A stretch of DNA of 64,000 nt from Clostridiales bacterium Firm_14 (GTDB taxonomy: Bacteria; Bacillota; Clostridia; Saccharofermentanales; Saccharofermentanaceae). Positions within the stretch are counted from its first letter, which is position 1. Each line of letters starts with the position of its first letter. A model generated the notes under the pieces. The model saw only the letters and a list, made by a program, of their open reading frames with translations. It was not told the origin of the DNA and searched no databases. Positions 39,131-49,577 of the stretch are shown here, piece after piece. A program made the position numbers and the translations under genes. The stretch covers positions 186,001-250,000 of the forward strand of contig LVAT01000013.1 in assembly GCA_001604135.1 (NCBI GenBank), in the 5' to 3' direction.

Positions 39131-39994
39131 ATGGCTTATCCGTTGATGGAACATCTTATCGGTAAAGGCTTTCTTTATTGCGGCAAGTATTACAGAGTCA
39201 GTTCCGAACTGACTGAATCACTTCAAAAACCAGTAGATATCAGGATCTATTATGAGACCATCAGGGTAAAAGACGGTGTTCTTTTATTCGTTGAAGATCA
39301 TCTTCAAAGACTCGTAAATTCCGTTAAGGGCCTGGAGAACTTTCCGGTCGACACCTCCAAGATCTTGGCTGAAAGCTACAGCTTCATCGATCTGGACGGT
39401 ATCAGGGACGGCTCTGTCAGAATAGTTCTTACAAAAGAAACATTACTTATTCATCAGGCTGATATTACGATACCTTCTTCTGAGCAGTTCGAAAAAGGCA
39501 TCAATACGAGCATTCTCAACTGGGAGCGTAAGACTCCGAACCTTAAGATATTCAGGGGCGATTATAAGACTACTGTTAATGAGAAGTTTAAGGTGGAGAA
39601 CAGCCACGGACTTCCTTTCGAGCTCGTATTAACGGACAACGAGGGCAAACTCTATGAGGGCTCCATGTCCAATCTCTTTGTCATCAGGGACGGCAAGGTC
39701 TATTCCGCACCAGATAATAAGATCCTTATAGGTATTACCAGGAAGAGGGTCATGACTGCTCTTGAGCGTTCGGGCTTAAAGCTTGAGATCGGAACATTCG
39801 CTCCTGAAGAGCTGGATCCTAAGGCTGATGCGGTATTTGTAAGCAGCACGCCTTTCGACATCCTGCCTGTAAGGTATATGGATGATTATGAGTTTGACTC
39901 TGCGAATAATGAGATCCTTAAGATGATCTCTAAGATGTATCAGGAATATACATCTGAATATATCGACGCTGCGAAGCGTGCTTTGAACGGATAA
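39131..39994 (+). CDS. Class IV (branched-chain-type) aminotransferase
   Basis: A 287-aa PLP aminotransferase of fold-type IV. It has IRIYYETIRVKDGVLLFVEDH near the N-terminus, the PLP Lys in RGDYKTTVNEKF, YEGSMSNLFVI, and the cofactor phosphate region GITRKRVM. These fit IlvE/DaaA/PabC-like enzymes; the substrate (branched-chain amino acid, D-amino acid or aminodeoxychorismate) is not decided by sequence. The RBS GAGGGGAC is slightly far from the ATG (about 12 bp). It is divergent from argG across a 244-bp AT-rich region and is followed by htpG. Confidence 0.87.
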   Translation: MAYPLMEHLIGKGFLYCGKYYRVSSELTESLQKPVDIRIYYETIRVKDGVLLFVEDHLQRLVNSVKGLENFPVDTSKILAESYSFIDLDGIRDGSVRIVLTKETLLIHQADITIPSSEQFEKGINTSILNWERKTPNLKIFRGDYKTTVNEKFKVENSHGLPFELVLTDNEGKLYEGSMSNLFVIRDGKVYSAPDNKILIGITRKRVMTALERSGLKLEIGTFAPEELDPKADAVFVSSTPFDILPVRYMDDYEFDSANNEILKMISKMYQEYTSEYIDAAKRALNG

Positions 39995-40013
39995 TTATTT
40001 GGAGGTGGTATAA

Positions 40014-41942
40014 ATGGAGGCTAAATCAGGAAAGATATCGGTTACTACCGAGAATATTTTCCCGGTTATCAGACAATGGCTCTATGAAGATAAGGATATC
40101 TTTGTAAGAGAATTAGTATCGAACTGTGCGGATGCAATTGCAAAGCACAGAAGGCTCGTGGAACTCGGCAAGGCTGAGAAAGAGCCCGGCAATGCCGATT
40201 ACAAGATCACTGTTACTTACGATGACGATAACAAGACTATCTCATTCGAAGATAACGGCATCGGCATGACAGAGAATGAGGTTGAGAAGTATATCAACCA
40301 GATCGCTTTCTCCGGCGCGCTTGATTTCGTAACCAAGTATCAGCAGGAATCAACAGATAAGACCGGCATCATCGGTCACTTCGGTCTTGGTTTCTATTCC
40401 GCATTCATGGTAGCTGACGAAGTAACCATCGATACTAAGAGCTTCATTGAAGATTCCGAGCCTGTCATCTGGAAGTCCAATGACGGTATGGATTATGAGA
40501 TCCTGCCTTCAGAGAAGAAGGGCAGAGGTACCATCATCACTTTGAAGCTTTCTGAAGATGCAATTAAGATCTTCGATTCTGCAACGCTCAGAATGACGAT
40601 CCGTAAGTATTGCTATTTCGCACCAGCAGACATCTACTTCGTTGATACAAAGTCTGACAGACTCCACGAGGAAGCAGAGCAGAAGCGCAAGAAGGAAGCA
40701 GAAGAGAAGGGCGAGACATTTACGCCTTCTCCGGTATCTTATGTTCCGGTAAACAACAAATCGCCTCTCTGGACAAAGAAGCCCTCTGAGTGCACCGAAT
40801 CCGAATATAAGCAGTTCTATCATTCAGTATTTAACGACGGCCGTGATCCCTTATTCTGGATCCACCTCAACATGGATTATCCCTTCACACTTCAGGGTAT
40901 CCTTTATTTCCCTAAGACTGACAACATCTACCAGTCTCTTGAGGGCCGTATCAAGATCTATAATCACCAGATCTTTGTAGCAGACAACATCGAAGAGATC
41001 ATTCCTGATTTCCTGTTCCTCTTACAGGGATGCCTTGACTGCTCTGATCTCCCTTTGAACGTTTCACGTTCCGCATTGCAGCAGGATGAATACGTAAAGA
41101 AGCTTTCAGGCCACATCATTAAGAAGGTTTCCGATAAGCTTAACGACCTCTTCAAGAAGCAGAGAGAAGATTTCGAGAAATACTGGTCCGACATCTCCGT
41201 ATTCGTTAAGTACGGCATGATGAAGGAAGAGAAGTTCTATGAGAAGGTTGAATCAATCTGCCTCTTTGAGACCGTTGACGGTACCTTCAAGACCATCGAA
41301 GAGCTTACTTCCGAAGATAAGAAGACCATAAGATATACGACTGATCCCAAGGCTCAGGCAGCTTATGTCGAGATGAGCAAGAATGACGGCTTTGAAGTAG
41401 TCGTAATGGATCAGGAGATCGATAATAACTTCATGTCCTATATGGAAATGAAGAAGCCTGATTACAAGTTCAAGCGTGTTGACTCTGAGCTTTCCGGTAA
41501 GGAATCCGATGAAGAGACGAAGAATAAGCTTAAGGACTTCTTCAGAAGCGCAGTGGGTGATGAGAAGCTCATCGTTTTCGCGCAGGAGATGGGAAAAGAC
41601 AATCTCCCTGCATTGATACGTGAAGCTGAACATAACAGAAGAATGAAGGAAATGCGCGCACAGTATGAGAGAATGATGTCAGCAATGGGCAATATGTCCG
41701 AAGAAGAACTCGCAGACATGTTCCCTGAGACAGAAGAGCTCGTCGTTAATACCGACAGCCCTCTCATTACCAAGCTTGAGGCTCTTGAGTCCATGGGCAC
41801 CAAGAAGGAAGAAGCTGACCGCCTGGCACAGCATATCTACGATCAGGCTAAGCTTGCACACGGATCCCTTGACAGCGCAGGCCTCGAGAGATTCCTTAAG
41901 TACAACACCGAATTGCTCTCCAAGAGCGCTGATAATCTGTAA
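40014..41942 (+). CDS. htpG: Molecular chaperone HtpG (Hsp90)
   Basis: A 642-aa bacterial Hsp90. The ATP-binding N-domain has RELVSNCADAI, DNGIGMTENEV and GHFGLGFYSAFMV. The middle domain contains LWTKKPSE and LPLNVSRSALQQD (catalytic Arg), and the C-terminal dimerisation segment follows. A charged Lys/Glu-rich insert (EEAEQKRKKEAEEKGE) around residue 225 separates N and middle domains, as is usual for this group. RBS GGAGGTG. No heat-shock operator is visible upstream, so it may depend on the preceding transcript. Confidence 0.97.
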   Translation: MEAKSGKISVTTENIFPVIRQWLYEDKDIFVRELVSNCADAIAKHRRLVELGKAEKEPGNADYKITVTYDDDNKTISFEDNGIGMTENEVEKYINQIAFSGALDFVTKYQQESTDKTGIIGHFGLGFYSAFMVADEVTIDTKSFIEDSEPVIWKSNDGMDYEILPSEKKGRGTIITLKLSEDAIKIFDSATLRMTIRKYCYFAPADIYFVDTKSDRLHEEAEQKRKKEAEEKGETFTPSPVSYVPVNNKSPLWTKKPSECTESEYKQFYHSVFNDGRDPLFWIHLNMDYPFTLQGILYFPKTDNIYQSLEGRIKIYNHQIFVADNIEEIIPDFLFLLQGCLDCSDLPLNVSRSALQQDEYVKKLSGHIIKKVSDKLNDLFKKQREDFEKYWSDISVFVKYGMMKEEKFYEKVESICLFETVDGTFKTIEELTSEDKKTIRYTTDPKAQAAYVEMSKNDGFEVVVMDQEIDNNFMSYMEMKKPDYKFKRVDSELSGKESDEETKNKLKDFFRSAVGDEKLIVFAQEMGKDNLPALIREAEHNRRMKEMRAQYERMMSAMGNMSEEELADMFPETEELVVNTDSPLITKLEALESMGTKKEEADRLAQHIYDQAKLAHGSLDSAGLERFLKYNTELLSKSADNL

Positions 41943-41964
41943 TTTATTTCACAAGGAGAACCTT

Positions 41965-44900
41965 ATGAACGAGAATGATGTAAGACGAGTACTGTCAGAG
42001 AAAAAAGAAGGCTTTAACGTTGAAGCAGGCGGAATCCTTCATGATGTTAAATACGATCTTAACGTATCAGGCATCACAAAGGTCCGTGTCGTAAACCGTT
42101 ATGACGTGTCAGGCGTTACTGATGAAGAGTTCGAGAACGCTAAGCCTGTCGTATTCAGTGAACCGCCGGTAGATATCCTCTACGATGAGACTGTAGATCT
42201 TTCAGATGCAGCATATGTTCTCATCATCGAGTCTTTGCCCGGCCAGTACGACCAGAGAGCAGATTCAGCAGCTCAGTGTATCCAGTTTATGACCGCTAAG
42301 GAAAGACCAATCGTAAAGTGCGCTAAGATCGTTGCTTTCTACGGATCTGTTTCAGATGAAGAGAAGGATAAGATCAAGAGTTATCTCATTAACCCCGTTG
42401 AAGCACGTGAAGCTTCTGCTGATAAGCCTGCAACACTCGTAGATAAGTATGATATTCCTACAACGGTTCCAAGTGTCGACGGTTTCCTCGAAATGACTGA
42501 CGAGGATCTCGAGAACTTAAGAAAATCCATGGGACTTGCTATGAGCTTTGCAGACATCAAGTTCGTTCAGGATTTCTTCAGAGAGCAGGGAAGAGTACCC
42601 ACAGTTACTGAGATCCGTGTTCTTGATACATACTGGTCTGACCACTGCCGTCACACAACATTCCTTACAAACCTCACAGACATCAAGTTTGAAGGCGATG
42701 ACGAGCTCACGGCGGAGATCAAGGAAACATATAAAGATTACCTTGCAACACGAGAAGATGTTTACGGCGACAGAATCTCCAAGAAGCCTATCTGCCTTAT
42801 GGATATCGGTACCATCGCAGGAAAGAAGCTTAAGAAGGACGGCAAGCTTGCTGACCTTGATGAGTCCGAAGAGATAAATGCTTGCTCCATCAAGGTAAGG
42901 ATCGAAGTAGACGGAAAGCCTGAAGATTACATCTTCATGTTCAAGAACGAGACACATAACCATCCTACAGAGATCGAACCTTTCGGTGGTGCTGCAACAT
43001 GCCTGGGCGGTGCTATCAGAGACCCTCTCTCAGGAAGATCTTATGTATATCAGGCAATGAGAGTTACCGGCGCAGGCGATCCTACGGTACCTGTTGAACT
43101 CACACTTAAGGGTAAGCTCTCACAGAAGAAGCTCTGTCGCACGGCTGCTGCAGGCTATTCTTCCTATGGTAACCAGATCGGACTTGCAACAGGACTGGTC
43201 GATGAAGTTTACCATCCCGGTTATATCGCAAAGAGAATGGAGATCGGTGCCGTTGTAGGCGCTGCTCCTGCTTCAAATATCGTAAGAGAAAGACCTCAGG
43301 CAGGAGACATCGTTGTACTCCTTGGCGGCAGAACAGGCCGTGACGGTATCGGCGGAGCTACAGGTTCATCCAAGGCTCACGATACACAGTCCGTTGTAAC
43401 ATGCGGTTCTGAGGTTCAGAAGGGTAATCCTCCTACTGAGAGAAAGCTCCAGAGACTCTTCAGAGATCCTGAGGTTACAAGACTCATCATCAGATGTAAT
43501 GACTTCGGTGCAGGCGGCGTTTCTGTTGCTATCGGCGAGCTCGCAGAAGGCCTTTCTATCAATCTTGATGCAGTTCCGAAGAAGTACGACGGCCTTGACG
43601 GTACAGAGATCGCAATCTCCGAGTCACAGGAGAGAATGGCTGTTGTAGTACATCCTGCTGATCTTGATAAGTTCATGGCTGCTGCAGCAAAGGAGAACCT
43701 TGAAGCTACAGTAGTTGCAGAGGTTACGGAAGAACCCATCATGAAGATGGTATGGAACGGCAACACTATTGTTGATCTTCCAAGATCGTTCATCGATACG
43801 AACGGTGCTACACAGTATGCAGAAGCTGACGTTGTACCTCAGGGCAAGGGTGAATTCCTTGATACACCTGCAAACGGTTTTGTAGAAGGCAACTTCGCAG
43901 AGAGCCTTAAGGGAACACTTAATTCTTTGGAAGGCGCTTCCAGAAAGGGTCTTATCGAGAGATTCGACTCTTCTATCGGAGCTGCTACAGTCGTATGGCC
44001 TTACGGCGGTAAGATGCAGAATTCACCTGAGGAAGGTATGGCTGCAAAGATCCCGCTCGATCACGGCACAACACATGACTGTTCCGTTATGACATACGGT
44101 TTTGATCCTTACTACATGGAATGGAATCCTTATGCAGGCGCTTACCATTCAGTAGTTGAGTCACTTCTTAAGCTCCTTGCAATGGGCGTTGATCCTTCAA
44201 AGGCTAGACTCACATTCCAGGAATATTTCGAGAGAATGGGCAGCAGCGAATCATGGGGCAAGCCTCTTTCCGCACTCCTCGGTGCTTACAAGGCCCAGCT
44301 CGATTACGGTACAGCTGCGATCGGCGGTAAGGACTCTATGTCCGGTACATTTAACGATATCCACGTACCTCCGACGCTCGTAAGCTTTGCAGTTGGTATG
44401 TCCACAACTGATAAGATCATCACATCCACACTTACAGGCAAGGGCCAGAAGCTCTACCTCATCAAGTGTGCACGTGACGGCAAGGGTTCTTACAAGAAGG
44501 ATCATGTATTAAGAGTCTTCAAGGCTGTAAAAGAGCTCCTCGACAGAGGCGAGATCAAGAATGCATCTGTTGTTAAGAGCGCAGGCGTTGCAGCAAGAGT
44601 TGCACAGATGTGCTTCGGTAATAAGTTGGGCTTCGATTTCTCTGATAAGCTTGACGAGCGCGATCTCTTCTCCAAGACATTGGCTTCCATCATCGTAGCG
44701 ATCCCTTCAGACGGCAACGCCGTAGATAAGGTTGAGATGGCAGGCGGCAAGTTCCTCGGTACGACGAATGATACCGGCGACTTCACATATGCAGGCGCAA
44801 CTCTTTCCGGCAAGGATGCATTAGAGGCATTTGAAGGAAAGCTCGAAAGGATCTTCCCGACAGTTGCAAAGTCTGCTGACATGCCTTTCGCTATCGACGT

Positions 44901-45750
44901 ATATACAGCAGGAGAGCCTAAGAAAGCTGCTCCCGGCGTGCTCAAGGGCGCTAAGCCGAAGGTAATCATCCCCGTATTCCCGGGCAACAACTGCGAGATC
45001 GACTCTGCAAGAGCTTTCGAGAGAGCAGGCGCTGATGCTGAAGTATTCGTTATAAGGAACAGGAACCAGAATGATATCAACGAATCATTCGCTGAATTGG
45101 CTGCTAAGATCCGTGAAGCAAACATCATGATGATCCCTGGCGGCTTCTCGGCAGGCGACGAGCCTGAGGGTTCCGGTAAGTTCATTACTGCATCCTTAAG
45201 AAACAGCGGCATCGCTGATGCTATCGCTGATCTCCTCGACAACAGAGACGGTCTTGCGCTCGGTATCTGCAACGGCTTCCAGGCACTCATTAAGTTAGGA
45301 CTTGTACCTTTCGGCAAGATCTGCGACATGACACCTGACAGCCCTACGCTTACTTTCAATAACATCGGCAGACACCAGAATAAGTATGCAAGGACCAAGA
45401 TCATGACCAACAAGTCACCTTGGCTCTCACTCTGCACACCCGGTGAGATCTACGATATCCCGCTCTCACACGGTGAAGGCAAGTTCGTAGCATCTGAAGA
45501 CCTGGTAAGAAAGCTTGCTGCTAACGGCCAGATTGCAACATGCTATGTCGATCTCGACGGCAACTACGCAGCTGACACGGATTTCAATGCCAACGGTTCC
45601 ATCTGTGCTATCGAAGGTATCACTTCACCCGACGGACGCGTATTGGGTAAGATGGGTCATACCGAAAGATATGAATCCGACCTTACAAAGAACATTCCCG
45701 GCAACAAGTATCAGAAGATATTCGAATCAGGTGTAGCATATTTCCTGTAA
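41965..45750 (+). CDS. purL: Phosphoribosylformylglycinamidine synthase, single-chain
   Basis: A 1261-aa FGAM synthase that converts FGAR, glutamine and ATP to FGAM in purine synthesis. It combines an N-terminal linker, the ATP-grasp-like synthetase core (HNHPTEIEPFGGAATCLGG, GATGSSKAHDTQS) and a C-terminal class I glutaminase (PVFPGNNCEIDSARA, LALGICNGFQALIKLGL with nucleophile Cys, and a His/Glu pair near SHGEGKF). This large fused form is common in Clostridia instead of separate PurS/L/Q. I chose the ATG at 41965 after AAGGAG; the track frame extends into htpG. rsmA follows 6 bp later. Confidence 0.97.
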   Translation: MNENDVRRVLSEKKEGFNVEAGGILHDVKYDLNVSGITKVRVVNRYDVSGVTDEEFENAKPVVFSEPPVDILYDETVDLSDAAYVLIIESLPGQYDQRADSAAQCIQFMTAKERPIVKCAKIVAFYGSVSDEEKDKIKSYLINPVEAREASADKPATLVDKYDIPTTVPSVDGFLEMTDEDLENLRKSMGLAMSFADIKFVQDFFREQGRVPTVTEIRVLDTYWSDHCRHTTFLTNLTDIKFEGDDELTAEIKETYKDYLATREDVYGDRISKKPICLMDIGTIAGKKLKKDGKLADLDESEEINACSIKVRIEVDGKPEDYIFMFKNETHNHPTEIEPFGGAATCLGGAIRDPLSGRSYVYQAMRVTGAGDPTVPVELTLKGKLSQKKLCRTAAAGYSSYGNQIGLATGLVDEVYHPGYIAKRMEIGAVVGAAPASNIVRERPQAGDIVVLLGGRTGRDGIGGATGSSKAHDTQSVVTCGSEVQKGNPPTERKLQRLFRDPEVTRLIIRCNDFGAGGVSVAIGELAEGLSINLDAVPKKYDGLDGTEIAISESQERMAVVVHPADLDKFMAAAAKENLEATVVAEVTEEPIMKMVWNGNTIVDLPRSFIDTNGATQYAEADVVPQGKGEFLDTPANGFVEGNFAESLKGTLNSLEGASRKGLIERFDSSIGAATVVWPYGGKMQNSPEEGMAAKIPLDHGTTHDCSVMTYGFDPYYMEWNPYAGAYHSVVESLLKLLAMGVDPSKARLTFQEYFERMGSSESWGKPLSALLGAYKAQLDYGTAAIGGKDSMSGTFNDIHVPPTLVSFAVGMSTTDKIITSTLTGKGQKLYLIKCARDGKGSYKKDHVLRVFKAVKELLDRGEIKNASVVKSAGVAARVAQMCFGNKLGFDFSDKLDERDLFSKTLASIIVAIPSDGNAVDKVEMAGGKFLGTTNDTGDFTYAGATLSGKDALEAFEGKLERIFPTVAKSADMPFAIDVYTAGEPKKAAPGVLKGAKPKVIIPVFPGNNCEIDSARAFERAGADAEVFVIRNRNQNDINESFAELAAKIREANIMMIPGGFSAGDEPEGSGKFITASLRNSGIADAIADLLDNRDGLALGICNGFQALIKLGLVPFGKICDMTPDSPTLTFNNIGRHQNKYARTKIMTNKSPWLSLCTPGEIYDIPLSHGEGKFVASEDLVRKLAANGQIATCYVDLDGNYAADTDFNANGSICAIEGITSPDGRVLGKMGHTERYESDLTKNIPGNKYQKIFESGVAYFL

Positions 45751-45756
45751 TTTAAG

Positions 45757-46554
45757 ATGAACAGAGATTCTATAAGAGACATTTTGCAATCTGAAGGACT
45801 TCTGCCCCAGAGCAAATTCGGGCAGAACTTCCTTTGTGATGAAGTAATAATCCAGAAAATAGTAGATCTCTGTGAGATCAAAAGGGAAGACATGGTCTTG
45901 GAAGTCGGCCCTGGCTTAGGAAGCTTAACGTTCCCTTTGTCTTTGAAGACTGATAACTTAGGCTGTGTTGAGATCGATAAGGGTCTTGCAGATCACTTAA
46001 GCGATACCATCACCAATGCCACGATCTTCCACCAGGATTTCCTTAAATATGAACGCCCTGAGAATATAAATATCGATGTCGTCGTAAGTAATATCCCTTA
46101 TTACATCATGACGGACATTATGAAGAAGTTGTTCGGCGAGTATTCCGATGCCAGGAAAATGGTGTTCATGGTAGAGGATGAAGCGATCGCCAGGATCGAC
46201 TGCAGGCCGGGAAGCAAACAGTACGGACCTTTGGCCGTGCTTGCAAGCCTCTATGGCGATTACAAGTATGAGATCAAGGTGCCTTCGACCGCATTCATTC
46301 CACAGCCCAGAACGACATCGGCAGTAATAAGCTTTACAAGGACAAAGACTGCTGATTATCTGACTCCCGAGTTTGTTAAGTTCCTTAACACGTGCTTTTC
46401 GATGAGAAGGAAGATGCTTAAGAAGAACCTCGCAGGCTTTGCATCATCCGAAGCGATCGAGAATGCGATACTTCATATGGGACTAAAGGCAACCTGCAGG
46501 GCAGAGGAGCTGAAACCGGGCGAATTCGTAAGACTCTTTAAGGTCTTATGCTGA
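45757..46554 (+). CDS. rsmA: 16S rRNA (adenine1518/1519-N6)-dimethyltransferase
   Basis: A 265-aa RsmA/KsgA that dimethylates two adenines in helix 45 of 16S rRNA with SAM. SKFGQNFLCDEVIIQKIV is the family N-terminus, LEVGPGLGSLT is motif I, and the catalytic motif IV is SNIPYYI. The C-terminal helical region FSMRRKMLKKNLAGF is also typical. It lies 6 bp after purL and may share its transcript. Length normal. Confidence 0.96.
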   Translation: MNRDSIRDILQSEGLLPQSKFGQNFLCDEVIIQKIVDLCEIKREDMVLEVGPGLGSLTFPLSLKTDNLGCVEIDKGLADHLSDTITNATIFHQDFLKYERPENINIDVVVSNIPYYIMTDIMKKLFGEYSDARKMVFMVEDEAIARIDCRPGSKQYGPLAVLASLYGDYKYEIKVPSTAFIPQPRTTSAVISFTRTKTADYLTPEFVKFLNTCFSMRRKMLKKNLAGFASSEAIENAILHMGLKATCRAEELKPGEFVRLFKVLC

Positions 46555-46636
46555 AAAATACACACAAAGCGGCGTTTACTTATAAATATAGCAAAGTGTT
46601 ATAATTATATATCTTCTAATTTAGCGGAGGTCTTTT

Positions 46637-47209
46637 ATGAAAAAATCCAATGCCAGTTTGCTTGGCAAATATTCTGACGGCTCTTACAAACGTAAGGGTA
46701 AAAAAGATCAGCCCGCTATCGTAGAGTATAAGCAGCTCTACAAAGGGGAGATAAAGGCCAAGACCGTTACAGAGAAGAAGTATATTACGCTGGATGAGAA
46801 GATCAAATTGCGTACCAAGCCCAAGGATCAGGAAGAGTCCAAGGAAGAGAGTGCACAGATCACTATAGGCGGCGTACAGTATCTCGTAAGAAGCGGTGAT
46901 GCGGGCTACGATCACATGATGAAGGTAGGCGCCCTTGCTGACGAGATCTACACAGAAACAAAGAAGAATAACCCTTATATCGCAACGAATAAGACCGCTA
47001 TCATGTCTCTTTTCGAAGCCTGCGACCAGCTCATCGCATTGAGAGCCGAGATCAGCACTCTTAAGACTGAGCTTACATATTACAAAGTCAAAGCCAACGA
47101 ATATGCTAAAGAGAGAAGACCTGATATCAAGCCTACTCCCATGGAGGAGCTTGCCGATAAGGTCAGCGAAGGATTATTCGAGCATTTAAAGAAGACTGAT
47201 GACAAATAA
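46637..47209 (+). CDS. ZapA-like cell division protein with N-terminal extension
   Basis: A 190-aa protein. The central region (about residues 74-150) reads as ZapA: ITIGGVQYLVRSGDAGYDHMMKVGALADEIYTE followed by a helical, coiled-coil-prone stretch. ZapA proteins tetramerise and bundle FtsZ filaments. The N-terminal ~70 residues are Lys-rich and lack similarity I recognise; typical ZapA is only ~100 aa. A -10 box TATAAT at 46600 and GGAGG precede the ATG. The end overlaps the U32 gene by 11 bp. The assignment is by sequence pattern. Confidence 0.8.
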   Translation: MKKSNASLLGKYSDGSYKRKGKKDQPAIVEYKQLYKGEIKAKTVTEKKYITLDEKIKLRTKPKDQEESKEESAQITIGGVQYLVRSGDAGYDHMMKVGALADEIYTETKKNNPYIATNKTAIMSLFEACDQLIALRAEISTLKTELTYYKVKANEYAKERRPDIKPTPMEELADKVSEGLFEHLKKTDDK

Positions 47210-49577
47210 TCGAATTGAACTTTTAGCTCCGGCTGGCAACCTTGAGATCCTTAAAGTTGCCATCGACAGCGGAGCAGATTCCGTATATCTCGGACTCAAA
47301 GAATATTCCGCAAGAGCGGGAGCTGATAACTTTACCCTTGATGACTTAGAGCAGGGCGTAGACTACGCTCATTTAAGGTCGTCCAAGGTTTTTCTTGCCG
47401 TAAACACTCTGATGTCGGATCAGGAGTTCGAACTCTTTTATCCTACGATTGCAGAAGCGGTAAATATCGGTGTTGACGGACTTATCGTTCAGGATCTGGC
47501 GGTCCTTCATAAGCTCGCCCAGGATTTTCCGGACGTAATCATCAATGCCAGCACTCAGATGAATGTCTATTCAGCAGATGAGTTTAAGAAGCTCTCTGAG
47601 ATCGGCGTTAACAGAGTAGTTCTCCCAAGAGAATTATCCTGCGATGAGATCGAGACTCGTACGAAGATCGCGAAAGGATATAACTTGGAGACCGAAGTCT
47701 TTGCTCACGGCGCAGTCTGCGTATGTGCATCAGGTCTCTGCCTTTTCTCTGCGATGAACCGCAGCGGCACGAGATCCGGCAACAGAGGATCCTGCGCGCA
47801 GCCTTGCAGGGAAGAGTACGGCCTTTATAACAACGGATTAAGACTTAAGGAAGGACATCTCTTGTCACCTAAGGACAGGGATGTTTCCGAATACTTGGAA
47901 CGTCTTATCAGGAGCGGCGTAAAGAGCCTCAAGATCGAAGGCCGCATGAGAGATGCAAACTATGTAAGGTCTGCAGTTTATTGCTACAGACGCATGATAG
48001 ACGCATATTACGAAGGCGATCTCAATAAGGATCTCATTAAGGATATCAGATATGACCTTCTTATCAATTTCAACAGGGGAGGAGCTTTTACTTCCCAGTA
48101 TTTGAGCGGCAGCAAGGATGACCATCTGTTATCCGGCGAATATCCCGGCAAGTATGGCGTCAGGATCGGCCGTATAAGCCGCCTGGACGCAGGAGCAGGA
48201 AATGTAACCGTCGGCATCAAGAACGGCGCGTTAGAGCCTCAGAAGGGCGATTTCATATCCATCAGGGAGAATGCCAGAGAGATCTGTTCTTTCCCGGTAG
48301 GCAAGACTAATACCGATCTTAACGGTCTTGCGCTTAAGGGCTTACATCCTGACATGATCAAGAAGCTTAAGCCCGGCATGGAAGTCTTCCTCATGAACCA
48401 TGAGATCTTCATTGCCAAGCAGGACTTAAGAAGAACACCTGTGACGATTAGCATTTCGAGCACAGACACAGAGATCACCGCTACTGCAACCATTATTTCC
48501 GGTCTTGCTCAGGGAATATCTGCTGAATCCAAAGTCGTCATTCCTGATGATTTTGAAGGCAGGCCGATTGAGAAGGACAGGATCACAGAGCAGCTTTCAA
48601 AGACTCTGGATACACCTTTTACGGTTGATTCCGTAGAGTTCGAAGATACCGATAAGATCTATTGCCCCGTGAGCGTAATCAACTATTTAAGGCGTGATCT
48701 TCTTACCGTTCTTGAAGTAAACGTAGTCAATTCATTTAAGAAGACTTACGGTACTGATTATGTTGAAGATTCCGAGTATTTCGGAGAGCAGGAGCCTACT
48801 CCCGGCACGGTCAGGAACATGTACTCATATCCTGTATTAAGGCTTAATGAGGATATTTTGGAAGAAGGCGCTGATATCTATGCTTTCAGCATCTATGACC
48901 TTGCTGATCCTGATATCTACAGCGTTGCGATAGATTTCGTAAGAGACCAGGGCGCATCTCTTGTTCTGATGCTTCCTGATTTCTATCACGATAAGCTTAA
49001 CAAGATCATCGATTACGTTATCTCACTGCTTAAGGTAGATCTCGAAGATGCCTTTGTGGCTGTCATGTCTTCGAAAATATTTACTGACCGCAAGTTCTTG
49101 AAAGATAATCTTGAGTTCTATGCATCTGCAGGTTCCAACATCTACAGCGCGAAGTCATTGTCACATGCTTTTGGTCTTGCCGATGCCGTCATGCCTTCAC
49201 ATGAGATCACACCCGATGATCTTATCCTTAACTTAAGGCATCTGACTGAATCTTTCGAGATAGGGGAGAAAAAGCCTAAGATCATTATTCATTCAGAAGG
49301 CCTTATTCCCTGGATGCAGTCTGATTTCTGTGCAGCAGGAAGGAACCAGAGGCCCTGTTCTTTCTGCAGAGGCAATGCCTTCTATGACATGAAGGCAAAG
49401 AGAGAAAACGACGGAACATGCCTTAAGGTTGTACCTCATCCTTTGGATTGTTCATGCACTATATACGGCAGAGCCAAGAACCCTGTAGATCAGGATTACG
49501 CTGATGCGATCGCTGATCTCGGATTCGACGTCATCTGTAATTACACGATATTACCCGGAGGTGCGATAAATGACTGA
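47199..49577 (+). CDS. Peptidase U32 family protein (RlhA/YhbU-like)
   Basis: A 792-aa U32 protein. The N-terminal barrel shows IELLAPAGNLEILKVAIDSGADSVYLG, VFAHGAVCVCASGLC, NRGSCAQPCREEY and LKIEGRMRDANYVRSAV. The cysteine cluster fits the iron-sulfur site of tRNA/rRNA hydroxylases in this family (RlhA hydroxylates 23S rRNA C2501; TrhP hydroxylates tRNA U34), so an RNA-hydroxylation role is the best inference rather than proteolysis. The C-terminal half (DUF3656-like) ends with a second cluster CAAGRNQRPCSFC, a known feature of long U32 proteins. Overlaps ZapA and dut. Confidence 0.9.
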   Translation: MTNNRIELLAPAGNLEILKVAIDSGADSVYLGLKEYSARAGADNFTLDDLEQGVDYAHLRSSKVFLAVNTLMSDQEFELFYPTIAEAVNIGVDGLIVQDLAVLHKLAQDFPDVIINASTQMNVYSADEFKKLSEIGVNRVVLPRELSCDEIETRTKIAKGYNLETEVFAHGAVCVCASGLCLFSAMNRSGTRSGNRGSCAQPCREEYGLYNNGLRLKEGHLLSPKDRDVSEYLERLIRSGVKSLKIEGRMRDANYVRSAVYCYRRMIDAYYEGDLNKDLIKDIRYDLLINFNRGGAFTSQYLSGSKDDHLLSGEYPGKYGVRIGRISRLDAGAGNVTVGIKNGALEPQKGDFISIRENAREICSFPVGKTNTDLNGLALKGLHPDMIKKLKPGMEVFLMNHEIFIAKQDLRRTPVTISISSTDTEITATATIISGLAQGISAESKVVIPDDFEGRPIEKDRITEQLSKTLDTPFTVDSVEFEDTDKIYCPVSVINYLRRDLLTVLEVNVVNSFKKTYGTDYVEDSEYFGEQEPTPGTVRNMYSYPVLRLNEDILEEGADIYAFSIYDLADPDIYSVAIDFVRDQGASLVLMLPDFYHDKLNKIIDYVISLLKVDLEDAFVAVMSSKIFTDRKFLKDNLEFYASAGSNIYSAKSLSHAFGLADAVMPSHEITPDDLILNLRHLTESFEIGEKKPKIIIHSEGLIPWMQSDFCAAGRNQRPCSFCRGNAFYDMKAKRENDGTCLKVVPHPLDCSCTIYGRAKNPVDQDYADAIADLGFDVICNYTILPGGAIND

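Noticed and set aside
44502-45437. 311-aa minus-strand ORF opposite purL
   Set aside because: Shadow of purL; Ser/Leu/Pro-rich composition typical of antisense frames.
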